64,000 nt of DNA from Mucilaginibacter sp. KACC 22773 (GCF_028736215.1 NZ_CP117883.1:2976001-3040000), one strand, 5' to 3'. Counted from the stretch's first letter, positions 1 through 10,287 are shown. Translations and numbers: made by a program. The notes: generated by a model from the sequence alone, not told the origin.

Positions 1-565
1 TCTGTGGCGGCATTACCGGTCGTTACCCGAAAGGGGGCGCATAGGTATCCACAATAGGTCGCATTATGAAAATGTATTAGTAACCAAGGTACATCCCGAT
101 TTGTTGCTAAAAGAGCATTTGCCTGGGATTAACGATGTAAAAGATGTTGATGGGAAGTTTTGGGATAAACGTTACGAAAGTATCCGGGCATTTGAAAAGC
201 ACCTTACGAATAACGGTACAGTTATTATCAAATTTTACCTGAATGTATCTAAGCAGGAGCAAAAGCTGCGTTTTTTAAAGCGGATTGATAACCCCAAAAA
301 GAATTGGAAATTTTCGGCTGCCGATATTCAAGAGCGGGAAAAATGGGGGGACTATATGGATGCTTATGAAAAGGCAATAAAGGAAACCGCTACCGGTGAT
401 TGCCCCTGGTATGTAATCCCCGCTGATAAAAAATGGTTTACACGGATTGCCATTTCTACTGTCATTCTTGATACTCTAAAAGGATTGAAGCTGAAATACC
501 CTGTGCTTGAAAAAGAAGAGAAGGATAAATTGGATGAATCCAAAAAGCAATTGGAAAAGGAATAA
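1..565 (+). CDS. ppk2: Polyphosphate kinase 2 family protein, 3' part only
   Basis: The reading frame is open from base 2, so the gene starts upstream of the window and about 187 C-terminal residues are visible. The first residues read LWRHYRSLPERGRIGIHNRS, which matches the PPK2 lid region (usual form LWR-LPERG-IGIFNRS-YE-V). PPK2 enzymes are cytosolic P-loop kinases that transfer phosphate between polyphosphate and nucleotides. The later WKFSAADIQEREKWGDYMDAYEKAI segment is also typical of the family. The tail is Lys/Glu-rich. The Walker A motif lies off the left edge. The direction of reaction and nucleotide preference cannot be judged from this part. Confidence 0.9.
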   Translation, partial: LWRHYRSLPERGRIGIHNRSHYENVLVTKVHPDLLLKEHLPGINDVKDVDGKFWDKRYESIRAFEKHLTNNGTVIIKFYLNVSKQEQKLRFLKRIDNPKKNWKFSAADIQEREKWGDYMDAYEKAIKETATGDCPWYVIPADKKWFTRIAISTVILDTLKGLKLKYPVLEKEEKDKLDESKKQLEKE

Positions 566-597
566 ATCACCCTCTCCAATTGCTTAATCAAACTTGG

Positions 598-951
598 TTA
601 AATGCCAGAAAATATATTTTGTGCAGGTTCGCCAATTAGCGGCATTGGTTTTCTTTCACCCTGGAGTGCGCCAAGCAGGCCAATCACCCAGATTACAAAA
701 AGCGCAACCCGCACTACCCAAAGTATTGCTGCACCAAACGAAAAACCTACCGAAAAAAGTATAGCACCGGCGGCATACGATACGATCATAGACACGATGT
801 GGAATAGCAGCGTTTGCCTCATTTGATAGCTTGCCTGATAGGTTTTGTTTTTTTGATACAGGGCAAAATAAGCAATAAGCCACCCTATAATGGTAAAATA
901 ACTGATGATGCCGGCTAATTTGCCATCATCGCTTGACGAATAGTTGCTCAT
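598..951 (-). CDS. DUF4870 small membrane protein
   Basis: This 117-residue protein begins MSNYSSSDDGKLAGIISYFTIIG and has three hydrophobic segments, at about residues 12-32, 47-72 and 76-97. The short acidic N-terminus, the LAxISYFTxIGWLIA start and the YQMRQTLLFHI segment fit the DUF4870 (Tic20-like) family, which is common in Bacteroidota and has no established bacterial function. It faces the PPK2 gene convergently with 32 bp between stops, and it is transcribed away from the GH92 gene end. The ATG at 951 is the natural start because the conserved N-terminal segment follows at once. Confidence 0.75.
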   Translation of the reverse strand: MSNYSSSDDGKLAGIISYFTIIGWLIAYFALYQKNKTYQASYQMRQTLLFHIVSMIVSYAAGAILFSVGFSFGAAILWVVRVALFVIWVIGLLGALQGERKPMPLIGEPAQNIFSGI

Positions 952-1030
952 AGTAAAGAAGGTAATTTTGAGTGATAATTAATTATTAAAGCTAACCATA
1001 TTTTGATCAAAAGGATAGTTTAATCACAAA

Positions 1031-4000
1031 TTATTCCACGGTTATTTCATCCGCAAAAATGTACGATTGGTTGCCTTTACTTTCATGCCAGTTAGGCAGT
1101 GCGCCATATTGTTTGGCTATTATTTTAATATAGCGGGTGTTTAAATTTAGCGGCGCAGTAAACTCCTGGGTTTGCGAATTTGTATCCTTAATATCTACCT
1201 TGGTATTCACGGTGGCTGCCAACTTATAATTCCTGCCATCGTCAGATACCCAATATTGAATATATTTAGGGAACACTATCCACGCATTGCTATCTTGTAA
1301 TGTGCCAATACTGACTTGTTTTACAGGTTTTATGGCACCTATATCAATAATGGCTTCCAAATCTTTGCCCTGGTAGCCCTGCCAGTTGCCCACATGCCAG
1401 TTTGTTGTGCCATGGATGCCGTTGATAAGCGATTCGTCGCCTTTATCTGCATAGTTGGGCAGGTATTTATTGACGAGCGTTAGTTTGATGTCTGTTCGTA
1501 GTTTAATAAAGTTAGCTTCGTCAACAAAGCTGCTTTTACCGTTCATGATAGCTATCGCCTTAACGGTTGTATTCCCGGTAATGGCAATTGGCTTACTGTA
1601 AAGTGTTGAGTTTACGGTAGGGGTTGATCCATCTAACGTGTAATAAATCCCGGCATCCGGGTCGGAGCTTTTTATTTGTACGCTGATAGCTACTTTGAAT
1701 GATTTGGCGGGGGCTATAATGTAAGGGTTAGCCACAATCAAGCTATCGGCGATTTTTGAAGTTGGGCGTTCCAAATCCTGTACAAAAAGTTTATTGGCCA
1801 GTTTGCCGGCAAATACTTCAAACTCGCCGCCATTGGCTATATCGTCAAAATTGAGGTATAATTTGTTATAGGTTTTCTTGGCGAGGCTCATGCCCTGTAA
1901 ATAAATATTGCCTTTGCCTATGCTTGCCCCGGAGTTGAGGATGGTAAATTGCTTGCCGTTTTCTAAATTAATAACCGCTTTATCAAACTGTGGCACCCCA
2001 ACCTGGAAAGCCTGCTGCCCGGGGGCAATATTGTAAATACCTAGCGAACTCATGACATACCAGGCCGACATTTGCCCGCAATCTTCATTTCCTGCAAGCC
2101 CATCGGGTTTATTGCTGTACTCTTCATGCAGAATCCTGTCTATATAAAATTGCGTTTTCTCGGGCGATGCGGTAAAGTTGTATAGGTAAGCCATGTGGTG
2201 ACTTGGCTCGTTTCCGTGGGCGTATTGGCCAATAAGGCCGGCTACATCCGGGATATCGCTGCCCTTTAGCTTTGATTCTGTGGTAAACAATTCATCCAGT
2301 TTAGCTTCAAAAGCTTCCTTGCCACCCATTTTTGCCATTAGGTTTTCAACGTCCTGGGGTACCATGAACGAGTATTGCCAGGAATTGCCTTCAGTGTAAT
2401 TACCATTTATCTCGGTAGGGTCGAAGGGGCTAAGCCAGCCGCCATTGCTGCGGGCCTGCATAAAGCCATTTTGGTTGTTGTAAACATTTTTCCAATACTG
2501 GGCACGTTGAATGTATTCGGCATAGTCGTGGGGTTTATCCAGCATTTTAGCCATTTGGGCTATACACCAATCGTCATAGGCATACTCCAGGGTTTTTGAT
2601 ACCGAAGCATCTTCCTGGTCGGATAATACCGCGCCGTTTTTACGATAAATATCCAGCCCAAACTGGTTACGATTCGCCGCGGCTTTCATAGCGGTAAATG
2701 CTTTTGCCGCATCAAAATCACGAATACCTTTTGCATAAGCATCTACAATAACAGGGATGGAGTGATTACCAATCATGCAATAGGTTTCGGTACTGGCCAG
2801 TGGCCATATAGGCAGTAACCCACCCTGGTCATACATCGCCAGGAATGATTTGATAAAATCGAGCGTCCGTTTTCTGTCGATCAGTGTAAGCAAAGGGTTT
2901 TCGGCCCGGTAGGTGTCCCACAACGAAAAAACAGTATAGTAGTTAAAGCCTTGCGCGGTATGCACTTGCTGATCCATACCACGGTATTGGCCGTCAACGT
3001 CGCTGTAAATGTTGGGTGCCAGCATGCTGTGGTATAAAGCGGTGTAAAATATGGTTTGTTTTATACCTGCATAGTTAATGGGTTTTGTCTTTTTTCCGGC
3101 AGGGGCGGGACCATAAGGGCTGTTAACATTACCTTCGTCGCTCAGTGCTGATTGTTGCGACGAGGATGGGCCGCCGCCTTCTACCTGAATTTTATTCAAC
3201 TCGGTATTCCAGGTTGCTTTGGCTGCTTTCTGGACCTTTTTAAAATCGAAATCGGGTACTTCTGCATCCAGGTTTTTCAAGGCGCCTTCGGTACTTACTG
3301 CCGAAATACCGACTTTCGAAATCACCTCGCCGGGATTGTTAAACTGCAGGTACATTTTAATGTTTTTGCCCTGCGCTTTGTTTTTCCCATCCTGTAACTC
3401 GTTGTTACTGGTTATCCCGTAAGTTTTAAATGCTTTTGAGAATTTGGCATAAAAATAAACCTGTTGGTTATTGGCCCACGATTTTGATTTGCGGTACCCG
3501 CGAATTTCGTGATCGTTCACCACTTCAATCCACGAATCCAGCACCTCGTCGCGGTGTTGCAGATCTATGATGATGTTGGCCTTTTCGGCACTGGGGTAGC
3601 TATAGCGGTGTACGCCAACGCGGGTAGTAGCTGTTAATTCGACGCCGATATTGTATTTATCCAGCAAGGTTTTATAATAACCGGGCGTGGCAATCTCATT
3701 TTTCTTTTTAAAACCAGAGCGATATTCGGTGTTTTTAAACTGCGGCTCGCCGGTGGTAGGCATAAACAGCACATCGCAATAATCGGGAATGCCTGTGCCG
3801 CTTAAATGGGTGTGAGAAAAGCCATAGACAACCGTATCAGTATAATGATAGCCCGAGCAGCCATCCCAGCCTTCCAGTCGTGTATCAGGGCTTAGCTGCA
3901 CCATGCCAAAAGGCATTACCGCGCCGGGGTAAGTGTGCCCATGCCCCCCGGTACCAATAAAGGGGTTAACCAGTTGGGCGTAATCTTTATCTTTCCTTTT

Positions 4001-4078
4001 TTGTGCCGATGAAATATGGGATAACAAAAGGATTGCAGCGATAGAAAAACTGCTTACAATGGCGCGCGACGATGGCAT
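1031..4078 (-). CDS. GH92 family alpha-1,2-mannosidase with C-terminal chitobiase-like and F5/8C-like modules
   Basis: This 1015-residue secreted protein has a signal peptide (about residues 1-25, ending near SSAQ). The GH92 fold begins with VNPFIGTGGHGHTYPGAV. Family hallmarks are present: HTHLSGTG, GNEPSHH (catalytic Glu region) and GNEDCGQMSAWYV (Asp region that activates water). GH92 enzymes are calcium-dependent exo-alpha-mannosidases acting on N-glycan or yeast mannan. Beyond the catalytic part there is a chitobiase C-terminal-like module (YYTLDGSTPT) and then a discoidin-like module ending LPNWHESKGNQSYIFADE. At about 1015 residues it is longer than simple 750-residue GH92 proteins because of these two modules. 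No SusC/SusD pair is adjacent, so this is not part of a visible polysaccharide utilisation locus. The substrate is inferred from the family only. Confidence 0.93.
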   Translation of the reverse strand: MPSSRAIVSSFSIAAILLLSHISSAQKRKDKDYAQLVNPFIGTGGHGHTYPGAVMPFGMVQLSPDTRLEGWDGCSGYHYTDTVVYGFSHTHLSGTGIPDYCDVLFMPTTGEPQFKNTEYRSGFKKKNEIATPGYYKTLLDKYNIGVELTATTRVGVHRYSYPSAEKANIIIDLQHRDEVLDSWIEVVNDHEIRGYRKSKSWANNQQVYFYAKFSKAFKTYGITSNNELQDGKNKAQGKNIKMYLQFNNPGEVISKVGISAVSTEGALKNLDAEVPDFDFKKVQKAAKATWNTELNKIQVEGGGPSSSQQSALSDEGNVNSPYGPAPAGKKTKPINYAGIKQTIFYTALYHSMLAPNIYSDVDGQYRGMDQQVHTAQGFNYYTVFSLWDTYRAENPLLTLIDRKRTLDFIKSFLAMYDQGGLLPIWPLASTETYCMIGNHSIPVIVDAYAKGIRDFDAAKAFTAMKAAANRNQFGLDIYRKNGAVLSDQEDASVSKTLEYAYDDWCIAQMAKMLDKPHDYAEYIQRAQYWKNVYNNQNGFMQARSNGGWLSPFDPTEINGNYTEGNSWQYSFMVPQDVENLMAKMGGKEAFEAKLDELFTTESKLKGSDIPDVAGLIGQYAHGNEPSHHMAYLYNFTASPEKTQFYIDRILHEEYSNKPDGLAGNEDCGQMSAWYVMSSLGIYNIAPGQQAFQVGVPQFDKAVINLENGKQFTILNSGASIGKGNIYLQGMSLAKKTYNKLYLNFDDIANGGEFEVFAGKLANKLFVQDLERPTSKIADSLIVANPYIIAPAKSFKVAISVQIKSSDPDAGIYYTLDGSTPTVNSTLYSKPIAITGNTTVKAIAIMNGKSSFVDEANFIKLRTDIKLTLVNKYLPNYADKGDESLINGIHGTTNWHVGNWQGYQGKDLEAIIDIGAIKPVKQVSIGTLQDSNAWIVFPKYIQYWVSDDGRNYKLAATVNTKVDIKDTNSQTQEFTAPLNLNTRYIKIIAKQYGALPNWHESKGNQSYIFADEITVE

Positions 4079-4130
4079 ATTTTTAACGTGTGGTATAATA
4101 ACGCAAATTAAAACTTAAAAGCATATAAAC

Positions 4131-4161
4131 GAAAAAACGCCCGGTTTATTAGCCGGGCGTT
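4131..4161 (-). terminator. Rho-independent terminator after the efflux operon
   Basis: A nine-base stem (4136-4144 pairing with 4153-4161, sequence aacgcccgg) has an 8-nt loop. Read on the minus strand it is followed by a run of T. It sits 17 bp after the czcA stop and before the GH92 gene, so it probably ends the czcCBA transcript. Confidence 0.8.
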
Positions 4162-4177
4162 AGTTTAGCAAGGGGTA

Positions 4178-7100
4178 TTATGCGTTGCGTACAACGCCTA
4201 TCTTTTTCAAAAGCTTACGGTTTTCGCGGCGGTGGATTAGCCGGTGAACAATAGCATATATGATAGGCAATATCAATAGTGTTAATATGGTTGAAGTTAC
4301 CAGGCCACCAATAACAACTATAGCCAGGGGTTTCTGCGTTTCGGAACCTATACCCGTTGATACAGCCGCAGGCATTAACCCTATGGCTGCCATCAACGCC
4401 GTCATTACTACGGGCCTTACGCGGCTGATAACACCATCTAAAATGGCTTTATCAAGTGGCATATGTTCTTCCAGGTTCTTTTTAAATACAGATACCAGGA
4501 TTACACCATTTTGGATACAAACACCAAATAAGGCGATAAATCCGATACCTGCAGAGATACTGAAGTTTGTGCCTGTTATATGCAAAGCCAGTATCCCGCC
4601 AATTAAGGCGAATGGCACGTTCATAATAACCAATGTGGCATCTTTGGCATTTCCAAATGTGATAAACAAGATGAGGAATATCACCAGCAAGCAAATAGGC
4701 ACTACATGGGCCAATGTATTTGATGCACGTATCTGGTTTTCAAACTCACCTGCCCAAACATCAGTGTAGCCGTGTTCAAATGTTACTTTTGAGTGTACTT
4801 TGCCTTGTGCTTCGGCAATGGTACTACCCAAATCGCGGCCGCGTACCGAGAATTTTACGGCAATATACCGGGTGTTGTTATCCCGGTAAATAAAGGCAGG
4901 CCCGGTAATAGTTTTGATGGTGGCAATTTCTTTTATTGAAATTTTGGAGCCGTTAAGGGTAGGCACCATCAGGTTTTCTATTTTATCCTGGGTGTTGCGG
5001 TATTGTTGCTGATACCTGATCCTGATATCAAACCTGCGCTCGCCCTCATATAACTCAGTTGCTGCTTTACCTCCTATAGCCATTTCGATAACCGAGTTAG
5101 CATCTGCGGTAGATACGCCATAAAGTGCCATTTTGCGTTGGTCGAGTTCAATCCTGAACTCTGGTTGACCCAAATTGCGAAGCACGCCAAGGTCTTCAAC
5201 GCCCTGTACTGTTTTTAAAATTCGCAGTACACTGTCGGCTTTTTTATCAAGTGTTTGAAAATCGGGGCCAAATATTTTTACAGCTAACGCGGCATTAACG
5301 CCAGCAACTGCTTCTTCTACGTTATCGCGAATAGGCTGCGAATAGTTGAACACGGCACCAGGGATTTTGCTCAGTTGTTTATCCATCTGGGCAATAAGTT
5401 CATCCTCGGTAATACCGCTGGGCCATTCTTTTTTGTTTTTAAGATCGACCTGGATTTGAACGTCAAAAAAGCCTTTTGGGTCGGTACCGTCATTGGTTCG
5501 GCCAACCTGCGCAAGCGTTTGCTTCACTTCGGGGAACTTATCTAATATCTGCATCATTTTTTGATTGATGCTTTCGGCTTCATTTAGCGAAACGCTCATT
5601 GGTAATTCAGCCTCAACCCATAATGCGCCCTCGTTCAGATCGGGCAAAAATTCCGATCCTAAGAACTTTGCCGAAAAGAAGGTGACAGCCATAAAGGCAA
5701 CCGCAACTATCAAACTCAGTTTTTGATTTTTATAGGTAAAGTTGAACATTCGGCGTATGCCATTCTCGAAAAAGAGAACAACCGGATTATGTTTTTCCTT
5801 TACGTTTTTTTGTAACAGGATGCTGGACAGGGCAGGTACCAGGGTTAGTGTGAATATTAATGCTCCAAGTAATGCGAAACCCAAGGTATAGGCCAAAGGC
5901 GAGAACATTTTACCCTCAACCTTCTGGAATGCAAAAATCGGGATTAAACAGGTGATGATTATCAACTTGGAGAAGAAGATGGCTTTACCCATTTCGGCAC
6001 CTACATTTTTAAACAAACCCAGCTTGGCAAGGCCGTTAAACTTTTGCATGCCTACTTCTTTAGCCTTATGATCAAGGGCAACAAAAATCCCCTCAACCAT
6101 TACAACCGCCCCGTCTATAATTATACCAAAATCTACAGCACCCATTGATAGCAGGTTGGCGCTCATTCCTTTTATGCGCATACATACAAAGGCAAACAAC
6201 AGGGATAGCGGGATGATAATAGCAACAGTAAGGGTTGTACGCCAGTCGGCCATAAACAGGAACACAATAACGGTTACCAGGATAATGCCCTCGCACAGGT
6301 TATGGATAACTGTTTCGGTACAAAAATCCATCAGGTTTGTGCGGTCGTAAAAGGTATCAATCTTTACGTCCTTGGGCAGGATGTTTTCATTCAGGTCTTT
6401 TACTTTGTCACGGATACGATTCAGAACCTCGGCGGGATTCTCGCCTTTGCGCATTACAATAATACCTTCAAGCACATCTTTTTGCTTATCTCGGCTCACC
6501 TGGCCTAAACGGGGTAGGCCGGCCTCTTTTACATCGGCAATATCTTTTGCCAATATAGGTACGTTGTTTACATTTTTAATGATGATATTCTGGATTTCAT
6601 CAATATTATTGATAACCCCAATACCGCGCACTACATAAGCCTGGTCATTTTTTTCAATCACATCGCCACCCACATTGATGTTACTACGGTTTATGGCAGT
6701 ATAAACATCCAGCGACGTAAGCCCGTACTTTTGCAACAGGGCAGGGTTAACAGCAACTTCGTAAGTTTTTTCCTCGCCGCCAAAGCTATTTACATCGGCA
6801 ACGCCGGGCACAGATTTAAACTGGCGATCAAGTACCCAATCCTGTATAGCGGTAAGCTCGTGAATTGATTTGGTGCGGCTTTTAAGCGTATAACGATAAA
6901 TTTCGCCGGTAGGGCCGTAGGGTGGTTCAACTTCTGGTTTTACACCATCTGGCAAATCGGCATTGCCCAGGCGACTTAGCACCTGCTGGCGGGCAAAAGC
7001 ATCATCCACATCATCGTCAAAAATTATACGCACGTACGATAAGCCAAAGGCCGACGTTGTACGCAGGTTAGCCTTTTTTTGTACTGAGTTTAAAACGGTC

Positions 7101-7318
7101 TCCATCGGGATGGTGATCATTTTTTCAACTTCCTCGGCGCTACGGCCCGGCCATTGGGCAATAATGATGATTTGGGTATTAGTTACATCAGGAAACGTCT
7201 CGATGGGCGTATTCATGTAGCTCCACACACCGAGCACAACCAAAACCAGTGTCATAAAAAACACAAAGTAGCGGTGCCTGAGTGAGAAGTAAATTATATT
7301 TTTAATGAATTTATTCAT
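4178..7318 (-). CDS. czcA: Heavy-metal efflux RND transporter, inner-membrane pump
   Basis: The 1046-residue protein has the RND layout of one N-terminal membrane segment, a large periplasmic loop, six segments, a second loop and a C-terminal set. It begins MNKFIKNIIYFSLRHRYFV. Transmembrane segment 4 reads DFGIIIDGAVVMVEG, giving D396, D402 and E409, the charged triad (DFG-D-E) of the divalent-cation class of HME-RND pumps such as CzcA. CusA-type copper/silver pumps have a different motif here, so export of Zn, Co, Cd or Ni is the better guess. The adaptor and the outer-membrane channel lie directly upstream in the same direction. No metal-sensing regulator is visible next to the operon. Confidence 0.93.
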   Translation of the reverse strand: MNKFIKNIIYFSLRHRYFVFFMTLVLVVLGVWSYMNTPIETFPDVTNTQIIIIAQWPGRSAEEVEKMITIPMETVLNSVQKKANLRTTSAFGLSYVRIIFDDDVDDAFARQQVLSRLGNADLPDGVKPEVEPPYGPTGEIYRYTLKSRTKSIHELTAIQDWVLDRQFKSVPGVADVNSFGGEEKTYEVAVNPALLQKYGLTSLDVYTAINRSNINVGGDVIEKNDQAYVVRGIGVINNIDEIQNIIIKNVNNVPILAKDIADVKEAGLPRLGQVSRDKQKDVLEGIIVMRKGENPAEVLNRIRDKVKDLNENILPKDVKIDTFYDRTNLMDFCTETVIHNLCEGIILVTVIVFLFMADWRTTLTVAIIIPLSLLFAFVCMRIKGMSANLLSMGAVDFGIIIDGAVVMVEGIFVALDHKAKEVGMQKFNGLAKLGLFKNVGAEMGKAIFFSKLIIITCLIPIFAFQKVEGKMFSPLAYTLGFALLGALIFTLTLVPALSSILLQKNVKEKHNPVVLFFENGIRRMFNFTYKNQKLSLIVAVAFMAVTFFSAKFLGSEFLPDLNEGALWVEAELPMSVSLNEAESINQKMMQILDKFPEVKQTLAQVGRTNDGTDPKGFFDVQIQVDLKNKKEWPSGITEDELIAQMDKQLSKIPGAVFNYSQPIRDNVEEAVAGVNAALAVKIFGPDFQTLDKKADSVLRILKTVQGVEDLGVLRNLGQPEFRIELDQRKMALYGVSTADANSVIEMAIGGKAATELYEGERRFDIRIRYQQQYRNTQDKIENLMVPTLNGSKISIKEIATIKTITGPAFIYRDNNTRYIAVKFSVRGRDLGSTIAEAQGKVHSKVTFEHGYTDVWAGEFENQIRASNTLAHVVPICLLVIFLILFITFGNAKDATLVIMNVPFALIGGILALHITGTNFSISAGIGFIALFGVCIQNGVILVSVFKKNLEEHMPLDKAILDGVISRVRPVVMTALMAAIGLMPAAVSTGIGSETQKPLAIVVIGGLVTSTILTLLILPIIYAIVHRLIHRRENRKLLKKIGVVRNA

Positions 7319-7324
7319 CTTTTA

Positions 7325-7444
7325 AAGTATCAAGTAGTTAGTATCAAGTAGCAAGATTTTATGGTGGTATCAGGTGGTTGGTATTAGGTAACAATTAACT
7401 GGCTGGCTCCGGTCTTGATACTTGATACTAACTACTTGATACTT
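7325..7444. repeat. 26-bp inverted repeat built of loose heptads between czcB and czcA
   Basis: Arms at 7325-7350 and 7419-7444 are perfect reverse complements separated by 68 bp. Each arm reads in seven-base words (agtatca, agtagtt, agtatca). It starts 7 bp past the czcB stop and lies before the czcA start, so it would form a large stem-loop inside the operon mRNA. The same words recur at 47411-47444. Confidence 0.85.
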
Positions 7445-7451
7445 CTTAAAA

Positions 7452-8552
7452 TCAATCCCCCGCTAATGCATCGTATAAAAGCAGGCCGTTTTTGGAGATC
7501 ACTTTGTCGCCGGCGTTTAGGCCCGATGCGATGTAGGTGATATCGTCAACTGTTTTGATAACGCTTACCTCGCGTACCTTTAAATCGCATTTGCTGTTGT
7601 AAACCACCACAAAGTTTTTGCTGCTATCGAAAATCACTGCTTTGGCAGGGATTGATACCGATGTTGCAGCATCGTTATTGGTAATTACTACATTGGTAAA
7701 CATTTCGGGTTTTAGCATCATGTCGGTGTTGGGTAATACTACCTTAATTTTCAATACTTTATTATCAGGGTCAAGTACCGAACTAATAGCATCAATTTTG
7801 CCTTCGAAAACTTTACCCGGATAGGCCAGCGTAGTTACTTTGGCGCTGTACCCGGTTTTAACCTTACTGATGTCAGATTCAAATACGTTGGCCCAAATCC
7901 ATACATCTTTCATGTTCGATATGGTAAACATGCTGCCATTGTTATCCTGGCGGATAAAGCTGCCGGTAGTGACATTTTTTTCGACGATATAACCGCTTTC
8001 CGGCGCCTTGATAATCAACGTGCCGCCCGGGTTGGTATTACCACCACCATTAATAGCAATTTGCTGCTGAATTTTATGATTGGCTGCTTCGGCTTTGTTA
8101 TAGTTTTCTTTGGCTTCGGTGTAATCACGCTCACTCGAGATACCATTTTTGTACAGGTACTCGGCCTGCTCTAACTGGCGTTTTGATATAGCCAGGTCTG
8201 ATTTTGTGGCGGTTAAGTCGGTATAATTACCGGCAACATCGGCGCTACGCATAATGGCCAGGGTTTGACCTTTGGTTACTTTATCGCCAAGGGAAACTTT
8301 AACATCCAGTATTTGCCCGCTTGAAAAAGGAAAAACTTTTACAACGTTATTTTCATCATTTGAAACCTCGCCCGACAGGGTAAGTTCATTTTTTATTGCA
8401 GTAGTTTTAGCAGTATCAATGGTTATAATTTTTGCCATCGAATCGCTTACGCAAACCTGCTTATTTTCGGCTACGGGTTGCGGCTTGCCCTTGCAGGCGG
8501 CAAGCAATAGTAAAGCGGAGATGCCGGATAACAGCGTTTCTCTTTTCATCAT
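7452..8552 (-). CDS. czcB: RND efflux periplasmic adaptor lipoprotein (membrane fusion protein)
   Basis: The 366-residue protein has a lipoprotein signal with lipobox LLAAC near residue 20, so it is probably anchored in the membrane and faces the periplasm. It then shows the usual adaptor order: a beta-barrel strand, a lipoyl half (DVKVSLGDKVTKGQTLAIM), an alpha-hairpin (about 120-170), the second lipoyl half (IIKAPESGYIVEKNVTTGSFI) and a C-terminal membrane-proximal domain. It links the CzcA pump to the TolC-like channel. It lies 22 bp after the channel gene in the same orientation. Between it and czcA there is a 133-bp gap holding a large inverted repeat. Confidence 0.92.
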   Translation of the reverse strand: MMKRETLLSGISALLLLAACKGKPQPVAENKQVCVSDSMAKIITIDTAKTTAIKNELTLSGEVSNDENNVVKVFPFSSGQILDVKVSLGDKVTKGQTLAIMRSADVAGNYTDLTATKSDLAISKRQLEQAEYLYKNGISSERDYTEAKENYNKAEAANHKIQQQIAINGGGNTNPGGTLIIKAPESGYIVEKNVTTGSFIRQDNNGSMFTISNMKDVWIWANVFESDISKVKTGYSAKVTTLAYPGKVFEGKIDAISSVLDPDNKVLKIKVVLPNTDMMLKPEMFTNVVITNNDAATSVSIPAKAVIFDSSKNFVVVYNSKCDLKVREVSVIKTVDDITYIASGLNAGDKVISKNGLLLYDALAGD

Positions 8553-8574
8553 TATATATGTTTTATAAGGTGTT

Positions 8575-9849
8575 TTACGATTTAATTATAGTAGTGCCGG
8601 TAGCAAAGTTCAGGTCGGCAATGGCTTTTTGCAGGTTGTATTGCTGTTGTAGTATTTTAAGCTTGGTATCTTTATAGGTATCAAAAAAATCGACAAATTC
8701 AATCAGGCTGATTTGCCGTTGCTGGAAGCTTTTGAGCATGCTGTTAAACAGTTTATCGTATTGCTCATTAAACTCCAGTTGTTGGGTCGAGAATAATTGC
8801 TGGTTTAATTTATACTGATTTACAGCCGCTACCACATCGTTTTTAAGCTGAAGTTCATTTTGTTTTACAGTTGCTTCCTGGCTTTGAATATTGTATTTGG
8901 CCGATTTAATGTTGCCCTGGTTACGGTTAAAAAAGGGCAGGGGCAAACCAATTTGCAGGCCATAGTAATTGCGGGCATAACTGCTGTTTTGGTCATAAGC
9001 AGCGCCGATAGTAACATCGGGCACGGCCAAAGCTTTTTGATACGCCAGGTTATGTGTGGCCGAGCTTAACTGGTATTGGTTTGATAGGTAATCGGGTCTG
9101 TTTGTTTTAGCCTGCTCAATCAGATTTGGGATATCCAGGGTTACGGTTTCAGCAGGTTTATCGCTTATTACCGGGTATACAAAGGCCGTTTCATTGGTTT
9201 GCAGCAAGGTTTTTAATTCAGTTTGCAGGTCATTTACCTGGCGGTGATTTTCTACCATATCATTCTGCAGACCAAAAAGCAATGCTTTAAGGCGGATCAG
9301 ATCTTTCATGGAAGTATTACCGGCATCAAATGATTTCTGGATGGCCGCAACCAGGTTCTGGGCCGAACTGATCTCATTCTGATAAACTTTTTCCTGGGCA
9401 TTCAGTGTAGCCAGCTGACTAAAATCCAGCTGAAGATTGTAGCGCAGGTTGCGCATCAAGTCGGCAAAGGCTGCTTCCTGAACTTTGGCATCATCTTCGG
9501 CTACTTTTACCTGTTTGCCGCGTTTGCCCGCAGTGGCAAATACCTGGTTTAGCTGCACAAATACCTGGCCGCTGTTATTGCCGTGGTAAAAGAATTTTTT
9601 GCTGCCGCCATCCCAGATATTTTGGTCGGTGCTTAGTACGGGGTTGTCCCAAAGTTTGGCTTGCTGTATCAGCGCTTTTGAAGCCTCAATATTATACTTC
9701 TGAGCCAGTAAGGCCAGGTTGTTTTCCAAAAACTGTTTTTCGGCATCCTGGAAGTTAATTTTGAGTGTGTCGGTTTGGGCGGCGGCCCGGTTTGTATTAC
9801 AGCAAAAAAATACAATTAATAAAAATAGCAGGGTTTTTATCTTACACAT
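8575..9849 (-). CDS. czcC: TolC-family outer-membrane channel of the heavy-metal efflux system
   Basis: The 424-residue protein has a signal peptide (about residues 1-25, ending RAAAQ) and the long alpha-helical coiled-coil repeats of outer-membrane efflux proteins, with two OEP repeats at about 30-220 and 240-415. Sequences such as NPVLSTDQN and YYGLQIGLPLPFFNRNQGNI are typical of CzcC/CusC-like channels of Bacteroidota. As the first gene of the czcC-czcB-czcA transcript it should form the exit duct for the pump. The promoter must lie in the 540-bp region to its right. Confidence 0.9.
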   Translation of the reverse strand: MCKIKTLLFLLIVFFCCNTNRAAAQTDTLKINFQDAEKQFLENNLALLAQKYNIEASKALIQQAKLWDNPVLSTDQNIWDGGSKKFFYHGNNSGQVFVQLNQVFATAGKRGKQVKVAEDDAKVQEAAFADLMRNLRYNLQLDFSQLATLNAQEKVYQNEISSAQNLVAAIQKSFDAGNTSMKDLIRLKALLFGLQNDMVENHRQVNDLQTELKTLLQTNETAFVYPVISDKPAETVTLDIPNLIEQAKTNRPDYLSNQYQLSSATHNLAYQKALAVPDVTIGAAYDQNSSYARNYYGLQIGLPLPFFNRNQGNIKSAKYNIQSQEATVKQNELQLKNDVVAAVNQYKLNQQLFSTQQLEFNEQYDKLFNSMLKSFQQRQISLIEFVDFFDTYKDTKLKILQQQYNLQKAIADLNFATGTTIIKS

Positions 9850-10287
9850 AGTCCTCTTTCAATTCAACGGGGCAAAAATTCATAATGGTTATGAATTTTC
9901 TATGAAGAGGGTTGTCGGGTGAAAATTATATATGCGAACATCACCACAGGGTGTTCGCTTTTGCAGGGTTATCCGTTCGGATTGGAAGACGCGAACACTT
10001 AAGTTGTTATAAATCAGGTTTTTAAATGTTTGGATATTTTGACTATAGCTTTGAGTGTATTTTTATGTGCGCTGATTATCAGTTGGTTATTATTTTCGGG
10101 GCGTTCGGGTCACAGGGAAACCCGCCCCCCCATTTAAAAAACAGGACACAGCACAACTACCCCACAAAAAAGATGTCAAAAAACATGAAGTTTTTCACAA
10201 AAAAAGTGTAGCAATAGTCAACAAATACACAAAAATATTACAGAAAATGCAAATTTTTAAAACCAAACAATCTTAATTCAACTTTCA
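9850..10287. other. Gene-free interval upstream of czcC
   Basis: No convincing coding sequence is seen. The interval must hold the czcC promoter on the minus strand. A short imperfect stem (gcgaaca at 9934-9940 with tgttcgc at 9952-9958) lies 85 bp before the czcC start and could be an operator or part of the leader. The right half is AT-rich with a run of C near 10125. Confidence 0.5.

Noticed and set aside
10026..10211. 61-residue plus-strand frame upstream of the ccaatga array
   Set aside because: The composition is not protein-like, there is no conserved motif and it has no promoter or partner.
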